Assembly: GCF_004769555.1 (NCBI RefSeq)
Contig: NZ_RQFY01000004.1
Coordinates: 62,001-126,000 of the forward strand
DNA: 64,000 nt
Source of the DNA: Leptospira koniambonensis
Lineage (GTDB): Bacteria > Spirochaetota > Leptospiria > Leptospirales > Leptospiraceae
Direction: 5' to 3'
Shown: in pieces, positions 27,622 through 37,796 of the stretch
Layout of the letters: every line of letters begins with the position of its first letter
Position numbering within the stretch: the stretch's first letter is position 1
Translations under genes and position numbers: made by a program
Notes under the pieces: model-generated
Told to the model about the DNA's origin: nothing
Databases searched by the model: none
What the model saw: only the letters and a program-made list of their open reading frames with translations

Positions 27622-28766
27622 CCTTGGATAACCATGAGAGCGATATCATCGTCGTGGGTCATATTCCCTGAATGAGCCAATATTCTTTCCAAAGAGAAAT
27701 TTAAAATGTCTTCCTTGGATTCAACGGCTTCTTTTAGGATCTTCTTCAGACTTTCTTCGCCCAAAATATTATAGTTCTCATCCGTTATTTCAGTGGCCCC
27801 GTCTGTGTAAAGTAATAGAGAAACACCTTTTTCTAAGACCACAGATCTAAACTCATCTTCTGTTCCAAGTTCTATAGGAATGATTAGAGGTCCCATACCA
27901 GGTAATTCCTCTACATTACCTTTATTGTACAATAGCGGAGGTGGATGACCTCCATTCGCGTATTCGAAATACCCTTTTTCATCTAGGATACCATAGAAGA
28001 ATGTAATGGAAAAATCTTCTGGTAGGATCTTCTCCAATTGTTGGCGAAGAGTTTTTACTTTTTCAACAAGAGTATTACTTCTTCCTAAATTGGAAACCTG
28101 CATCTTTACCATTGCGGAAAGAAGTGCTGCAGAAGGTCCGTGGCCGGAACAATCTGCGATAAACACATGAAGTTTATCCTCTTCTATCCATGCGTCTATA
28201 AAATCTCCACCGATCTGCATCAAAGGATGGAAGACCGAATTCACACTGAAGCCGTTCCACTCCAATTGTTTTTCAGGCACGAGTTCTTGTTGTACCCTTC
28301 TCGCCATCACCAATTCTTTTTCGTACTTTTTCTTTTGGTGTAAAAGTTCGTCCTGAAGATTTTTAATACGGATGAAAGCTCTGATCTTTGCTACTAATTC
28401 TTTAGGCTGGAAAGGTTTATGAAGAAAGTCATCTCCACCATGAGTGATTGCCTCGTCAAATCCAAGCTCTCTATTATATGCAGTGATAAATAAGATAGGA
28501 AGAAGATTGAATCTATCTATTTCTCTCAGTTCCTTACAGAAAGAAAATCCGTCCTGGCCGGGCATACTCACATCTAAAAGTAAAACATCAACTTGGTTGG
28601 TAGCAAGAAGTGCGCGCGCCTCTTCCGTATTCATAGCAGTTAAAACTTGGAAACCCAAAGGTTTTAAAGTATGAACTAAAAGTTTGAGATTGATATCCGA
28701 ATCATCCACCGCAAGGATAGAATAGTCGGAATAATTCAATTGGCTCTCTTGCTTCTCTCTATCCAC
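27618..28766 (-). CDS. Response regulator with PP2C-type phosphatase domain
   Basis: Protein of 382 residues (GTG start, AGGG upstream). Residues ~13-130 are a receiver domain with the phosphoacceptor aspartate in [11 protein letters not shown] and the lysine in [11 protein letters not shown] short coiled-coil linker ([23 protein letters not shown]) leads to an SpoIIE/PP2C domain: [43 protein letters not shown] and [11 protein letters not shown] carry the metal-binding aspartates. This RsbU-like layout usually dephosphorylates an anti-sigma-factor antagonist. It is translationally coupled to purC by a four-base overlap, an unusual partnership. Confidence 0.9.
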   Translation of the reverse strand: MDREKQESQLNYSDYSILAVDDSDINLKLLVHTLKPLGFQVLTAMNTEEARALLATNQVDVLLLDVSMPGQDGFSFCKELREIDRFNLLPILFITAYNRELGFDEAITHGGDDFLHKPFQPKELVAKIRAFIRIKNLQDELLHQKKKYEKELVMARRVQQELVPEKQLEWNGFSVNSVFHPLMQIGGDFIDAWIEEDKLHVFIADCSGHGPSAALLSAMVKMQVSNLGRSNTLVEKVKTLRQQLEKILPEDFSITFFYGILDEKGYFEYANGGHPPPLLYNKGNVEELPGMGPLIIPIELGTEDEFRSVVLEKGVSLLLYTDGATEITDENYNILGEESLKKILKEAVESKEDILNFSLERILAHSGNMTHDDDIALMVIQG

Positions 28767-28818
28767 GATCCGTCCCTATCATTACAAAATTCGTATTTTA
28801 TTAAATTGAGTGAATTTT

Positions 28819-29502
28819 TCAATCCAACAATTCTTCCCTCACCGCTTTGATCTTATCCAAACGATAAACTATTCTATATAAGATCAAAAAAAGTAGGTGA
28901 TAGGCCAAAATTCCTAACCAAAAAGAGATCCTCATGTCAGGATCCATTCCCTTTTTTCCGAGCACTGAAGAAGGGTGATTTCCAGGATTGTCCATCCAGC
29001 GAATTGCTCCCCAGGTTAGGATAGCATTCACGCTGCAGAACAAACTTAAAAAAGCGGAGAAGATATACTTTTTAGTTTGGTCCAGAACTAAAAACCTTAG
29101 AAGGAAATAAGCCACAAGACTGAGCACTAAAACAAAAAAAGAATTTAGACGAGCATCAGTTGTATCCCAAGGAGTTCCCCAAGCAAGATAAGCCCAGATT
29201 GGTCCTGAAAACAAAACTCCGATCGCAAACAAAAGAGAGATCTTATTTGCAGAAAGTGAAAGTGTGTCCCAGGTCCGATTTTTAGTCACGAGATAAGCAA
29301 CCGCGCAGATGGAAGAAATTCCAGGACCATACAAAGCCACCCATGCAACTGGCACATGGAAATAAAAAATCCTGTGGGAGATCCCCTGTTCTAAGATCAC
29401 ATTCGGATAATATAAACCCAAAAGCACTGCAAACGGAAAAATTGATAAAAACAAAAGAGAGAGTATCCAGTCCCAGGCGGGATGCAGGAGGCGAATATTC
29501 AT
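28819..29502 (-). CDS. ccmC: Cytochrome c biogenesis haem-handling protein CcmC
   Basis: Polytopic membrane protein of 227 residues with six helices. The WWD haem-binding region is recognisable but altered: [21 protein letters not shown], where CcmC usually has WGxxWxWDxRLTS. The conserved haem-ligand histidines can be placed at [15 protein letters not shown] and in a later loop (NHPSSVLG region). It works with CcmA and CcmB in delivering haem for cytochrome c maturation. It comes last in ccmA-ccmB-ccmC; ccmD, ccmE, ccmF and ccmH homologues are not seen nearby. Confidence 0.85.
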   Translation of the reverse strand: MNIRLLHPAWDWILSLLFLSIFPFAVLLGLYYPNVILEQGISHRIFYFHVPVAWVALYGPGISSICAVAYLVTKNRTWDTLSLSANKISLLFAIGVLFSGPIWAYLAWGTPWDTTDARLNSFFVLVLSLVAYFLLRFLVLDQTKKYIFSAFLSLFCSVNAILTWGAIRWMDNPGNHPSSVLGKKGMDPDMRISFWLGILAYHLLFLILYRIVYRLDKIKAVREELLD

Positions 29503-29548
29503 ACGCTTGGAAGTGTGCAGGTATCCGCAAATTGTATCAACAAGAATC

Positions 29549-30217
29549 CTATTCGTCGGAAGTCATTTCTACCAGAAGTGCGCCCATGGAACCGTAAAAA
29601 AGAGCGAACGCCAAAATTAGAACAAATGAACCGACCAAGGCAGAAAAAGGTTGGGAGATAAATTTTCTCTCCGCTTCCATCCCATATAAAAATACAGGAA
29701 TAGAAAGAGGTACGAGAAGCAAGGGTAGAAGTATTTCTTTCAAGCGAGAAGATAAGCTGATATGGGAAAGACAAACTCCCAAAAAGGAAATGCATAATAG
29801 ACCCGGAAAGAAAAATACAATTTGTCTTCCGAATTCGTTTATGTCTGCGGGAAATGCGGAGAACATGAGAGCAAAAAGTCCCATCAAATAAATTGCGGCT
29901 GCAGACAACGCAATAAACACTAAAATTGATTTAGAAAAATATAAAACCCAGGGAGAAATAAAAAGCCTACTTGCGGTTCCACCACCAGCTTCTCTTTCTT
30001 CCCATGTAAACTGACCAACTAATACAAATGAGGCGACAAATAGAATGGCCCATTTTAATCCAATAAGAGCGACCAGATCAATTTTGCCGTTCCTTTCTAA
30101 AGCATAATGGAATAAAAATACCATCGCAGAAACTAATACAAGTAATGATAAAATTCCATTACTTGCTTTTCCTAATAATCGGAACTCTTTTCGGATCAGG
30201 GAAAGTATTGCTTTCAT
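29549..30217 (-). CDS. ccmB: Haem exporter permease CcmB
   Basis: Membrane protein of 222 residues with six helices. The N-terminus [26 protein letters not shown] and the region [28 protein letters not shown] are characteristic of CcmB, and the rest ([39 protein letters not shown]) fits. It pairs with the CcmA ATPase, whose gene overlaps it by four bases. A 46-base gap precedes ccmC. Confidence 0.88.
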   Translation of the reverse strand: MKAILSLIRKEFRLLGKASNGILSLLVLVSAMVFLFHYALERNGKIDLVALIGLKWAILFVASFVLVGQFTWEEREAGGGTASRLFISPWVLYFSKSILVFIALSAAAIYLMGLFALMFSAFPADINEFGRQIVFFFPGLLCISFLGVCLSHISLSSRLKEILLPLLLVPLSIPVFLYGMEAERKFISQPFSALVGSFVLILAFALFYGSMGALLVEMTSDE

Positions 30218-30894
30218 TTGGAATTTTCTCCTAATTCCAAAAGTCTGGACTTTGTATTTAAACTAAAATTAGGATCGTGGGTCACCATGATAATGGAAGA
30301 AGTTTCCAGAACATTCTCCAAAACAGATCTTGCTTTGGATTCTCCCTCACTGTCTAAAGCAGTCAAAGGTTCATCTAAAAGATAAAGATCCACGTTAGGC
30401 AAAAGAGCACGCACTAACGCGGCCTTCTGTTTCATCCCGCGAGAAAAAGAAGAAACAGGATCCTTCCTTCTTTGCCAAAGACGAAAATCTTTTAACCAAG
30501 AAATGATCTGATCTTCAGGACGGCAATCACCAGCGATACCTCTGAAATATTCTAAATTTTCCTCTAGACTAAGAGTAGTATATAGACCCAGATCATGGCC
30601 GAGATAAGAAAGTTTAGGTGATTTGGAAGAAGGAAATTTGATCTGGTCCTGAAATTTATCGTGTTGTAAAATAGACTTGAGCAATGTAGTCTTTCCAGAG
30701 CCGTTCATTCCTCTCACAAATAAAACTTCGTTCGGAAAAACGGAGAAGGAAACGTTCTTTAAAACCGATTTTCGTCCGATATTGTACGATAGGTTCGAAC
30801 ATTCCAATACTGGAATTGATGTTTGTAATGCAACCAATGAGGACAATTTCCCTTTTAAAAGAGTATTTACAAGGCTTAAATTTTGCCAAGTCAC
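30214..30894 (-). CDS. ccmA: Haem exporter ATP-binding protein CcmA
   Basis: ABC ATPase of up to 226 residues. Walker [18 protein letters not shown], signature [19 protein letters not shown], Walker [13 protein letters not shown], and MVTHDP. The CcmA family starts a few residues before [16 protein letters not shown], so the first ~25 residues from the GTG at 30894 are probably not translated. Candidate starts are TTG codons at 30846, 30837 or 30807, none with a convincing ribosome-binding site. The longest version would overlap the divergent TPR gene head to head. Confidence 0.85.
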   Translation of the reverse strand: MTWQNLSLVNTLLKGKLSSLVALQTSIPVLECSNLSYNIGRKSVLKNVSFSVFPNEVLFVRGMNGSGKTTLLKSILQHDKFQDQIKFPSSKSPKLSYLGHDLGLYTTLSLEENLEYFRGIAGDCRPEDQIISWLKDFRLWQRRKDPVSSFSRGMKQKAALVRALLPNVDLYLLDEPLTALDSEGESKARSVLENVLETSSIIMVTHDPNFSLNTKSRLLELGENSK

Positions 30895-31880
30895 TCTGCA
30901 TATTCCTATTATTGATCTTTCCCAATATTGTCCATGCTCAATTCAAAATAGGAGACTCTGAATACGCAGGTATACTCTGGGGAGAAAATGATTTTTTAGA
31001 TCCTGAGTTTTACCAAGACGGAAGCCTCGCCCGATCAGAACAGGACTTTATAGTAGCAGCAGGTAGACATTGGAAAGGAGCTCCTCCTCCATCCAAAGCA
31101 AGTTTTGAATATGAAGGAAAACAGATCAATAATAGCGGGATCTTTAATAACGAAGCAGTAGGATTATTGCAGTCAGCAGATCCCAAAAAAAGAGAGAAGG
31201 CTATCTCCATGTTAGAAGCTGGAATGAGATTTGACCCCTCCTTCTTTGCTTTTAGATATAATTTAGGAAGGGCCTATCATATAGAAAAAAAATACCAGAA
31301 GGCTATCTTTCAGTATGAATACGCTATCGCAGAAGTCCCTAAATATTATAGAACTTATATGCATTTAGGAGTTCTATACGAACTTCTGAACGAACAAATA
31401 CAAGCAGTGATATATTATAAAAAAGCGGTTGAATTAAATCAGTTCCAAACGGAGGCGCTGGTCCTTCTTGCAGAACATTATATCAGAACCGATCTTAAGA
31501 ATAGAGCCCAAATTTATATTAAAAAAGCGTTAACCATAGACCAGAATAGCCCTGATGCCAAGCTTGGACTCGCTCGTCTGGAGATTATGGGCGGCAGAGA
31601 TTATTACGCGTATAAGATATTCAGGAATACTGATCTATACGATGACCAAGGGAAGAAGAGACCCTATAATAAAAAATTTCATTTTTATTTTGCAGAGACA
31701 GCAAGTAAGATCGGCGATTATGTCACGGCTGCAAAAGAATATGAGGAGCTGCTAAAATTTCCCAATGACCCTTTCTTTACAGAATTCTCTCTTAAAATTA
31801 TAGAAAGAAGAAGGGACCTGGCAAAAAGATTCGCAGAGATCAAGGCCGCCGACGAGGAAGCAGAGAAGGAAGGGCAATAG
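30837..31880 (+). CDS. Exported TPR-repeat protein
   Basis: Protein of 347 residues from the ATG at 30837; an ATG at 30816 is also possible. A signal peptide is visible ([16 protein letters not shown], cleavage after A). Residues ~110-290 are tetratricopeptide repeats: [85 protein letters not shown] and so on. The ending is acidic and charged ([12 protein letters not shown]). It is probably a periplasmic scaffold. It precedes another exported unknown protein by 64 bases. Confidence 0.75.
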   Translation: MRTISLLKEYLQGLNFAKSLCIFLLLIFPNIVHAQFKIGDSEYAGILWGENDFLDPEFYQDGSLARSEQDFIVAAGRHWKGAPPPSKASFEYEGKQINNSGIFNNEAVGLLQSADPKKREKAISMLEAGMRFDPSFFAFRYNLGRAYHIEKKYQKAIFQYEYAIAEVPKYYRTYMHLGVLYELLNEQIQAVIYYKKAVELNQFQTEALVLLAEHYIRTDLKNRAQIYIKKALTIDQNSPDAKLGLARLEIMGGRDYYAYKIFRNTDLYDDQGKKRPYNKKFHFYFAETASKIGDYVTAAKEYEELLKFPNDPFFTEFSLKIIERRRDLAKRFAEIKAADEEAEKEGQ

Positions 31881-31944
31881 CCCAAACCCGAAAAAGACTT
31901 GGCAAATCAAAATAATCCGTCCAATCTTACGGACGGAGGATCCA

Positions 31945-32568
31945 ATGAAAAACCAAACCAGGCTTTTCGCTTTGGCGACCCTCTTCTTCTTCGTTCCGTT
32001 ATTGGCCCAACAAAAACAAAAGGTCAATGAGGCGGACGTATTTCAGGACGAAACAAGCGAGTACACTAAGTCCCTTAAAAAAATCATCGTAGGTCTGGAA
32101 ACAACGATCAACGAACGATTAAAAGACTTAGAGCGCAAACACGATATCCTCGTGGTCCTGATGCCGAAGTATGAGAAACGCCAAACCATTGTCACGGAAG
32201 ACATTCCTTTCCAAGTTCAGGACGGGTACGAAAGCAATTTGTTTAAGTACATCACCTTCCAGTTCAATAGCGGAAAGGTATCCGATATCACCTTAGCATC
32301 CGAAAGTAAAAGGATCTATTACGAGGTGATGTTCGAGAATAAAAAAATTGTCTTTAAACCGGCAGATTTAAAATCGAGCGAGGTTACTCATGAAGTTTTT
32401 GAAAAAACTGAGATAACCAGACTCAACGAGATGTCTCTCGAAAACCAGATCAAAGCTCTCAGATTGTTAGAAGCAAGTCTTCGTTCTTCCATTTACAGGA
32501 TAGACATTCTATTAGCTTTGTATAAGGACAAAAAAGACCGCAAAAACTTGTATCATATAGAGTTCTAA
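31945..32568 (+). CDS. Exported protein of unknown function
   Basis: Protein of 207 residues. The N-terminus MKNQTRLFALATLFFFVPLLAQQ is a signal peptide with likely cleavage at LLA-QQ. The mature part has an early coiled-coil segment (YTKSLKKIIVGLETTINERLKDLERKHDIL), a strand-rich middle (YITFQFNSGKVSDITLASESKRIYYEVMF) and a helical end. GGAGG lies a few bases before the ATG. It is followed by a strong terminator. No family recognised. Confidence 0.65.
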   Translation: MKNQTRLFALATLFFFVPLLAQQKQKVNEADVFQDETSEYTKSLKKIIVGLETTINERLKDLERKHDILVVLMPKYEKRQTIVTEDIPFQVQDGYESNLFKYITFQFNSGKVSDITLASESKRIYYEVMFENKKIVFKPADLKSSEVTHEVFEKTEITRLNEMSLENQIKALRLLEASLRSSIYRIDILLALYKDKKDRKNLYHIEF

Positions 32569-32595
32569 AAAACTCTTTCGATCTAGTTTTGTTGG

Positions 32596-32627
32596 AACCC
32601 CGAGGTGTTATTACCTTGGGGTTTTTT
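32596..32627 (+). terminator. Rho-independent terminator
   Basis: Stem AACCCCGAGGT / ACCTTGGGGTT (32596-32606 and 32613-32623) with a six-base loop, followed by a run of T. It ends the TPR / exported-protein transcript before the convergent M48 protease gene. Confidence 0.85.
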
Positions 32628-32641
32628 ATTTTCAGATCATA

Positions 32642-34966
32642 TTATAATACTATAATCCAATAGATCGTTGAATATAAGATCCCGCCAATGATCGCAGAAG
32701 ATGCAGAAAACCTAAGGATACCAGGAATAAGTCCGTCTGCAGTCTGGAATCTATCCCAGAGACCCAACTTTTTTTGTAATTCTCTTTCTTTGCCAGGAGT
32801 CATTTTAGGATAATCTTTCACGACTGCAGAAGCTTCAGGAGCCGATTCTATTTTGGACTTCTTACCTATAGTCCAATTTGAAATTTTAGCCTCCGTAAGA
32901 AGTAACTCTTCTAAGGCAGCATGATGTAAATGAGAGAGAGGACTGTAAGTTGCGTTTATCCAAGAGTCCATTACATTTATCCATTGGCTCATATTCTCCC
33001 GAGTAGGAGGAACAAACTCGAATTTTCCTAATCCAGAAGCCCAGGAATCTATTTCCAATCGTTTTAAAAGCACTGAGTCTAGCTGTATTCTTTCTGCATG
33101 TCTGAAAACAATCTCAAGTGCATTAAAAAGTTCAGTTCCTGCCGCTACCAATCTGTCCAATTCACTGGAGCTAACATCTCTATCCGCAGTTACTATAATA
33201 TAAGCATTATTGAAAAATCCTTGGGCATCCTCTACATCCGTACGAGAATGATCCGCATAATGTAGGACTTCCAACAAGCCTGATAAATATTCAGACCAGC
33301 CTTTTCCTAGATCTTTTGCAGCCTGAAAATGTGCAGAATGACAAAGCCTATCATGCTCAAATACTTGCTGCAAAGAATGTTCATATTCTTTCCGAATTGT
33401 TTCGATCGCCTTAGGTAATTCCCTCTTCTTGATCTCATTTCCTCTAAAGCGTATAATACCATCCGGGGGAACTAAAAATCCATCTCTCAATGCAGAAAGT
33501 AAGTTTAGTTCTCTTTCTAAATTTTTCAACTTCTCTAGATCCTCGGATAATGAAGGAGGATATAATTCTCCCAAAGTTTTTGAAATAGAGTCAATCTTAT
33601 GATCAAAGAAATTTTCTGGCTTCTCCGCATGCCTTACAAAGGATCTGCCAAGATAGGCTCCTCTATATTTACTATTTAAATATTCCTGTTGGTATTCCTC
33701 GTCTAACTTTGAGATCAGCTCTTCGTTAGTCCCAACCTCTTCAGGTAATTTTACGAGAAGTTGTTTTGTAAATTTGGCCTTAAGCTCTTCCGGATCGTCA
33801 AAGATCACCCAGCTGTCTCGATCATCTAATTTTGCAGAAACGTAATTTCTTTTAGCATTATTCTCTCTTTCATGATTATAAGGATGCGTAGCCCACATAC
33901 GAGGAGGCTGCGCGATCTCAGAGGTAAAGACCCTATGCGCACCTGGATTTGTTTGCGGAAGAACTGTTACTCTACAAAAGTCAGGGTCGTTCAGGATTCT
34001 TCCCATATGATCGATTGTGCGTAAATGAAGTTTAAAAATACTTGCTGCAGCCTTATGTTCCTGAGCTTGTCTGTAAAAAAAATCTTGGGCGCTATCCCAA
34101 GTAGCGTCTGCTGCTTGTAATTTATGTAATGCATGGATCAATGCATCACTTCCAGTTACTGAAACAGATACCAAATCCGCCTGAAATTCCATTTCTCTGG
34201 ACAGAGCATGTTGAGCCATGAGCACCAAATTAAAAATTGTTTCTAAAGATGCCCTTAAAGACCAAATGGCAAGACGCAAAATCCAGAATATCCATGCCAA
34301 TCTGGGATCTGTATAAGACCAACTTTTCAAAAAATCATCTAATGCATCTCTTCTCGCAATAATATGAGCAGCGATTTGTTGAGCGATATAAACCCAATTA
34401 CCAACAGCCATACTCTTTTGTGCAAAATGTCCGAACTCATGAGCGAGCACTGCTTTTAGTTCACTGATTGTAAGTACATTCACAAGGCCAAGACCTATCT
34501 CCAGATTTTTCTTGGATGGAAAAAAGAAATTCAGAATGGATAGATCATAGAATACACAAGCATTCACTCTAGAAGAAAGAAACACTCTATGAGGTCTAGG
34601 CGCTCCAGTCTCATCAGCTAATCTATATAAGAATTTAAATAGTTTAGGTTCAGTCTTTTCAGTGACCTCATACTCTTGGGAAATTTCACCTTTCTTTACG
34701 AAGAATAATGCCTTGAGCATAAAGAAAGAAATTATGCCTGAGACCATTGCAGAAATGATAGTATATAAATTGGAATGTCTAGATTCAAAGCCAGCAGTAA
34801 TTAAATAAAAAGTGGCCCATGTAAACCAAGCCGCAATTGTTATATAAATGACTGCGAATCCGATTAGGCCTGCTACGGCTAACCATAGATTTCTTTTAAG
34901 ATTTGCCGTAGGAGTTGTTAAATCTTTAGGAACATGGAGCGGGTTCTCAGGATATACAAAGTCCAT
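32642..34966 (-). CDS. M48 family membrane metalloprotease, extended form
   Basis: Protein of 774 residues, much longer than HtpX-like M48 peptidases (~290). Two membrane segments precede the catalytic part (LWLAVAGLIGFAVIYITIAAW and SAMVSGIISFFMLKALFFV). Zinc motif HEFGH in LKAVLAHEFGHFAQKS near residue 178; third ligand glutamate in SREMEFQADLVSV near 257. A late hydrophobic stretch at the C-terminus (ASSAIIGGILYSTIYWIIVL) may anchor the end in the membrane. Residues ~350-700 form a long helical region with no recognised domain. Probably a membrane protein quality-control protease. Single gene, flanked by terminator and a 108-base gap. Confidence 0.85.
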   Translation of the reverse strand: MDFVYPENPLHVPKDLTTPTANLKRNLWLAVAGLIGFAVIYITIAAWFTWATFYLITAGFESRHSNLYTIISAMVSGIISFFMLKALFFVKKGEISQEYEVTEKTEPKLFKFLYRLADETGAPRPHRVFLSSRVNACVFYDLSILNFFFPSKKNLEIGLGLVNVLTISELKAVLAHEFGHFAQKSMAVGNWVYIAQQIAAHIIARRDALDDFLKSWSYTDPRLAWIFWILRLAIWSLRASLETIFNLVLMAQHALSREMEFQADLVSVSVTGSDALIHALHKLQAADATWDSAQDFFYRQAQEHKAAASIFKLHLRTIDHMGRILNDPDFCRVTVLPQTNPGAHRVFTSEIAQPPRMWATHPYNHERENNAKRNYVSAKLDDRDSWVIFDDPEELKAKFTKQLLVKLPEEVGTNEELISKLDEEYQQEYLNSKYRGAYLGRSFVRHAEKPENFFDHKIDSISKTLGELYPPSLSEDLEKLKNLERELNLLSALRDGFLVPPDGIIRFRGNEIKKRELPKAIETIRKEYEHSLQQVFEHDRLCHSAHFQAAKDLGKGWSEYLSGLLEVLHYADHSRTDVEDAQGFFNNAYIIVTADRDVSSSELDRLVAAGTELFNALEIVFRHAERIQLDSVLLKRLEIDSWASGLGKFEFVPPTRENMSQWINVMDSWINATYSPLSHLHHAALEELLLTEAKISNWTIGKKSKIESAPEASAVVKDYPKMTPGKERELQKKLGLWDRFQTADGLIPGILRFSASSAIIGGILYSTIYWIIVL

Positions 34967-35074
34967 AAATTCATTTCCCTTCTGTGGATCCAGGTGATAG
35001 CTATAATAAATAAACCTCAGATTCTCAGGTTCCCGACAGGATAATTCAATTTTTTTTTCGGATCCAGAATACTT

Positions 35075-35758
35075 TTAATGAGAGTTTATCGGAGCCCGAT
35101 TCAGCTCCTCCATCTCTACAATACGTGAGCAGAACTTATTTGCGGATTTAATATTATGAGTTACCCAAAGGATCGTAACTCCTTCTTTCTTATTCAGATC
35201 AGAAAGGGCCCGTAAAACTTGATGATTTAATATTGGATCTAAAGCAGAAGTAGCTTCATCCAAACATAAAATTTTAGGGCGGCAAAGAAGTGCACGAAGA
35301 AGAGAAAATCTTTGTAGTTCTCCTCCCGAAAAAAAAGAAGGAAGACGATTTCTATCCTTACCCTCTAATCCCAAGATTGGGATCCATTTTTCTAATAAAG
35401 ATCCGTATAAGTTTTCTTCTTTGAATAATTGCAAGGGCTCTCTTAAACTTTTTTCCAAGGTCCAAATTGGATTAAAACCTAAAACAGGATCTTGAAAAAC
35501 AGGTTGGATCCATCTTGCTGGAATTTCTTTTTTGGATTTTCCGAAAATACGAATACTTCCTGTTTTTTTCCAAGAAGAAGGAATCGGAAGGTCTAATAAT
35601 AGTCGCAAGAGTGTGGACTTTCCAGAACCGGAACGGCCCAAAATTCCGAGAAATTCTCCTGCTTCTACTTGTAGGTTCACCCCGGACATATAAGTCCTTT
35701 TGGAAGAAGATAGAGAAACTTCTTCCAAAACGATGATAGGTGTTTTTTTCTCGGACAC
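35075..35758 (-). CDS. Orphan ABC transporter ATP-binding protein
   Basis: ABC ATPase of 227 residues most like the DppF/OppF branch. Walker A LGRSGSGKSTLLRLLL, Q-loop PVFQDPVLGFNPIW, signature FFSGGELQRFSLLRALL, Walker B ILCLDEATSALDP, and LWVTHNI. No permease or binding-protein gene lies next to it, and it is divergent from the HMG-CoA lyase gene. It may partner with a permease encoded elsewhere. Confidence 0.8.
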   Translation of the reverse strand: MSEKKTPIIVLEEVSLSSSKRTYMSGVNLQVEAGEFLGILGRSGSGKSTLLRLLLDLPIPSSWKKTGSIRIFGKSKKEIPARWIQPVFQDPVLGFNPIWTLEKSLREPLQLFKEENLYGSLLEKWIPILGLEGKDRNRLPSFFSGGELQRFSLLRALLCRPKILCLDEATSALDPILNHQVLRALSDLNKKEGVTILWVTHNIKSANKFCSRIVEMEELNRAPINSH

Positions 35759-35810
35759 GGATACCGGTTTAGTGCTTGCTTAGAATTCTGACAACCAATC
35801 CCTTAAAGAC

Positions 35811-36707
35811 ATGAGTTTGAAAATTACGGAAGTAGGACCAAGAGACGGACTCCAAAATGAAAAGTCGGAGGTCCCAACGCAGGATAAATTAGCTTTTATC
35901 CAAAAGCTGGTCGCGGCTGGCCTAAAACATATAGAAGCAACTTCTTTCGTAAGAAAAGAAAACATTCCACAACTTGGAGATGCAAAAGAACTCTCCGCCT
36001 CCTTGGATCTAAAAGGAGATATTCATTTTAGTGCACTCACTCCTAATTTAAAAGGATACCAAGCTGCAATCTCCTCCGGATTTAAAGAAGTAGCAGTTTT
36101 CACAGCAGCCTCTGAATCATTCACCAAAAAGAATATCAATCGAACCATACAAGAATCCATAGATGGTTTTAAGGAAATTTTTGCGGAAGCAAAGAAGGAT
36201 GGAGTGCTGGTAAGAGGTTATGTTTCTACAGTAATCGATTGCCCTTACGAAGGAAAAATTGATCCAAAAAAGGTTTTAGAAGTTTCTAAAATACTTTTGG
36301 ACCAAGGTGCATACGAGATCTCTTTAGGAGAAACGATTGGTACTGCAGTTCCTGCAGAAGTAGATAAATTGCTTAATACTCTTCTGAAAGAAATTCCTGC
36401 GGATAAATTAGCTGGGCATTTTCATGATACGTATGGAATGGCGATCTCTAATGTACAAAAATCCTATGAGTTAGGAATTCGATCTTTTGATTCTTCTTCA
36501 GGAGGACTCGGAGGTTGTCCTTATGCAAAAGGTGCATCCGGAAATCTGGCAACAGAAGATTTGGTTTATTTCTTCCATAAGTCGGGGATCCAAACCGGGA
36601 TAGATCTTTCTAAATTATTAGAAGCTTCCGCGTTTATGGAAGGGATTTTACAAAGAAAATTAGCTTCTCGTTCCTATATTGCATTAAAAGCAAAAGCGGC
36701 TTCTTAA
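35811..36707 (+). CDS. Hydroxymethylglutaryl-CoA lyase
   Basis: TIM-barrel lyase of 298 residues that splits HMG-CoA into acetyl-CoA and acetoacetate, the last step of leucine breakdown. Conserved: EVGPRDGLQNE at residues 6-16, EATSFVRKENIPQLGD, the metal-binding histidines in LAGHFHDTYGMA, and the catalytic-cysteine region SSGGLGGCPYAKGASGNLATED. Normal length. It precedes the TIGR02757 gene by 21 bases. No other leucine-degradation genes are in the window. Confidence 0.92.
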   Translation: MSLKITEVGPRDGLQNEKSEVPTQDKLAFIQKLVAAGLKHIEATSFVRKENIPQLGDAKELSASLDLKGDIHFSALTPNLKGYQAAISSGFKEVAVFTAASESFTKKNINRTIQESIDGFKEIFAEAKKDGVLVRGYVSTVIDCPYEGKIDPKKVLEVSKILLDQGAYEISLGETIGTAVPAEVDKLLNTLLKEIPADKLAGHFHDTYGMAISNVQKSYELGIRSFDSSSGGLGGCPYAKGASGNLATEDLVYFFHKSGIQTGIDLSKLLEASAFMEGILQRKLASRSYIALKAKAAS

Positions 36708-36728
36708 GTAGAAGTTGCTAGCGGAAAT

Positions 36729-37640
36729 ATGTCCTCTTCTACCCTTTCCAAAGAGAAAAATCTGAAAAAAAGTTTTGATCTTTTATATAAGAATTATACA
36801 AAACCTGAATTTTTAGATTCAGATCCATTATTTTTATGTTATCTATATGATTCGCCGGAAGACAGAGAATTTGTAGGACTTCTATCCGCGTTATTTGCCT
36901 ATGGGAATGTAACTGCGATCAGAGGTTTTCTCGCAAGGCTTTTGGAGCCAATGGGTAAAAATCCAAAACAATATTTACTCAATCATGGAACCAAGATCTG
37001 GAAAAATAAATTAGGACCTTATCGCTTCCAAAAAGAAAAAGATATTTTATTATTCTTACAAGCAATCCGACTCGCCTATCTGGAAATTGGAAAATCAGGA
37101 GAGAAGTTTTTAGAATCTTGGTTTAGTCCGATCCATCCTAAAGATACAGGTTTAGAAAAAAGGATCTCCGGTTTTCAATCCAGACTTTCTGAAATTTTAA
37201 ACGACTTGGATCCAGGTTGGAAGTCCTACGGGCTTGGTTTTTTGATCGGACTCGGAAATCCTAAATCTGCACACAAACGTTATTGTATGTTCTTAAGATG
37301 GATGGTTCGCAAAGAAGGACCTGATCTTGGGTTATACAAACAGATCAAAACCTCTGAGTTATTATTTCCTTTAGATACTCATATCAATCGTCTTTCTAAT
37401 ATTTTAGGAATTACTGAAAGAAGGACTTCTGATTTTAAAAAATCAAGAGAGGTCACAGATTATTTCCAAAAGTTTTATCCGGAAGACCCATTGAGAATGG
37501 ACTTTGCTCTTTGTAGGCTTGGGATCTTACGTAAATGCAAAACTGCATACGTAGCTGAGCTATGTGAGTCCTGCGACTTAAAAGAGGTTTGTAAGATTTA
37601 TGGGAAAAAGAAGAAGAGTGGTACCGCCACGGAGAATTGA
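36729..37640 (+). CDS. TIGR02757 family protein (endonuclease III-like fold)
   Basis: Protein of 303 residues matching what I recall of the DUF2400/TIGR02757 family. The core KSYGLGFLIGLGNPKSAHKRYCMFLRWMVR and LFPLDTHINRLSNILG resembles a helix-hairpin-helix DNA glycosylase fold, with DTH in the position of the active-site region. The C-terminus has four cysteines in CKTAYVAELCESCDLKEVC (C-x8-C-x2-C-x5-C), reminiscent of the endonuclease III [4Fe-4S] loop (C-x6-C-x2-C-x5-C). Function unproven. The last codons run 22 bases into the tRNA-Glu gene on the other strand. Confidence 0.8.
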   Translation: MSSSTLSKEKNLKKSFDLLYKNYTKPEFLDSDPLFLCYLYDSPEDREFVGLLSALFAYGNVTAIRGFLARLLEPMGKNPKQYLLNHGTKIWKNKLGPYRFQKEKDILLFLQAIRLAYLEIGKSGEKFLESWFSPIHPKDTGLEKRISGFQSRLSEILNDLDPGWKSYGLGFLIGLGNPKSAHKRYCMFLRWMVRKEGPDLGLYKQIKTSELLFPLDTHINRLSNILGITERRTSDFKKSREVTDYFQKFYPEDPLRMDFALCRLGILRKCKTAYVAELCESCDLKEVCKIYGKKKKSGTATEN

Positions 37641-37693
37641 ACTCCGGTTACCAGGATGAAAACCTGGTGTCCTAACCACTAGACGATGGCGGC
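37619..37693 (-). tRNA. tRNA-Glu (TTC)
   Basis: Minus-strand cloverleaf: acceptor GCCGCCA/TGGCGGT, anticodon stem CCAGG/CCTGG with loop TTTTCAT giving anticodon TTC, and T-arm CGGAG/CTCCG with loop TTCAATT. Discriminator A and an encoded CCA are present at the 3' end. It follows tRNA-Lys by 18 bases and overlaps the 3' end of the convergent TIGR02757 gene. Confidence 0.95.
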
Positions 37694-37711
37694 GTTTTAA
37701 TTAGTTCAGCT

Positions 37712-37784
37712 TGAGTCGTTTGGGATTCGAACCCAAGACCCTCTCATTAAAAGTGAGATGCTCTACCAGCTGAGCTAACGACTC
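37712..37784 (-). tRNA. tRNA-Lys (TTT)
   Basis: Minus-strand cloverleaf of 73 bases: acceptor GAGTCGT/ACGACTC, D-arm GCTC/GAGC, anticodon stem TCTCA/TGAGA with loop CTTTTAA giving anticodon TTT, T-arm TTGGG/CCCAA with TTCGAAT, discriminator A. The CCA is not encoded, unlike the neighbouring tRNA-Glu. First gene of the tRNA pair. Confidence 0.96.
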
Positions 37785-37796
37785 GAACGTAAGAAC

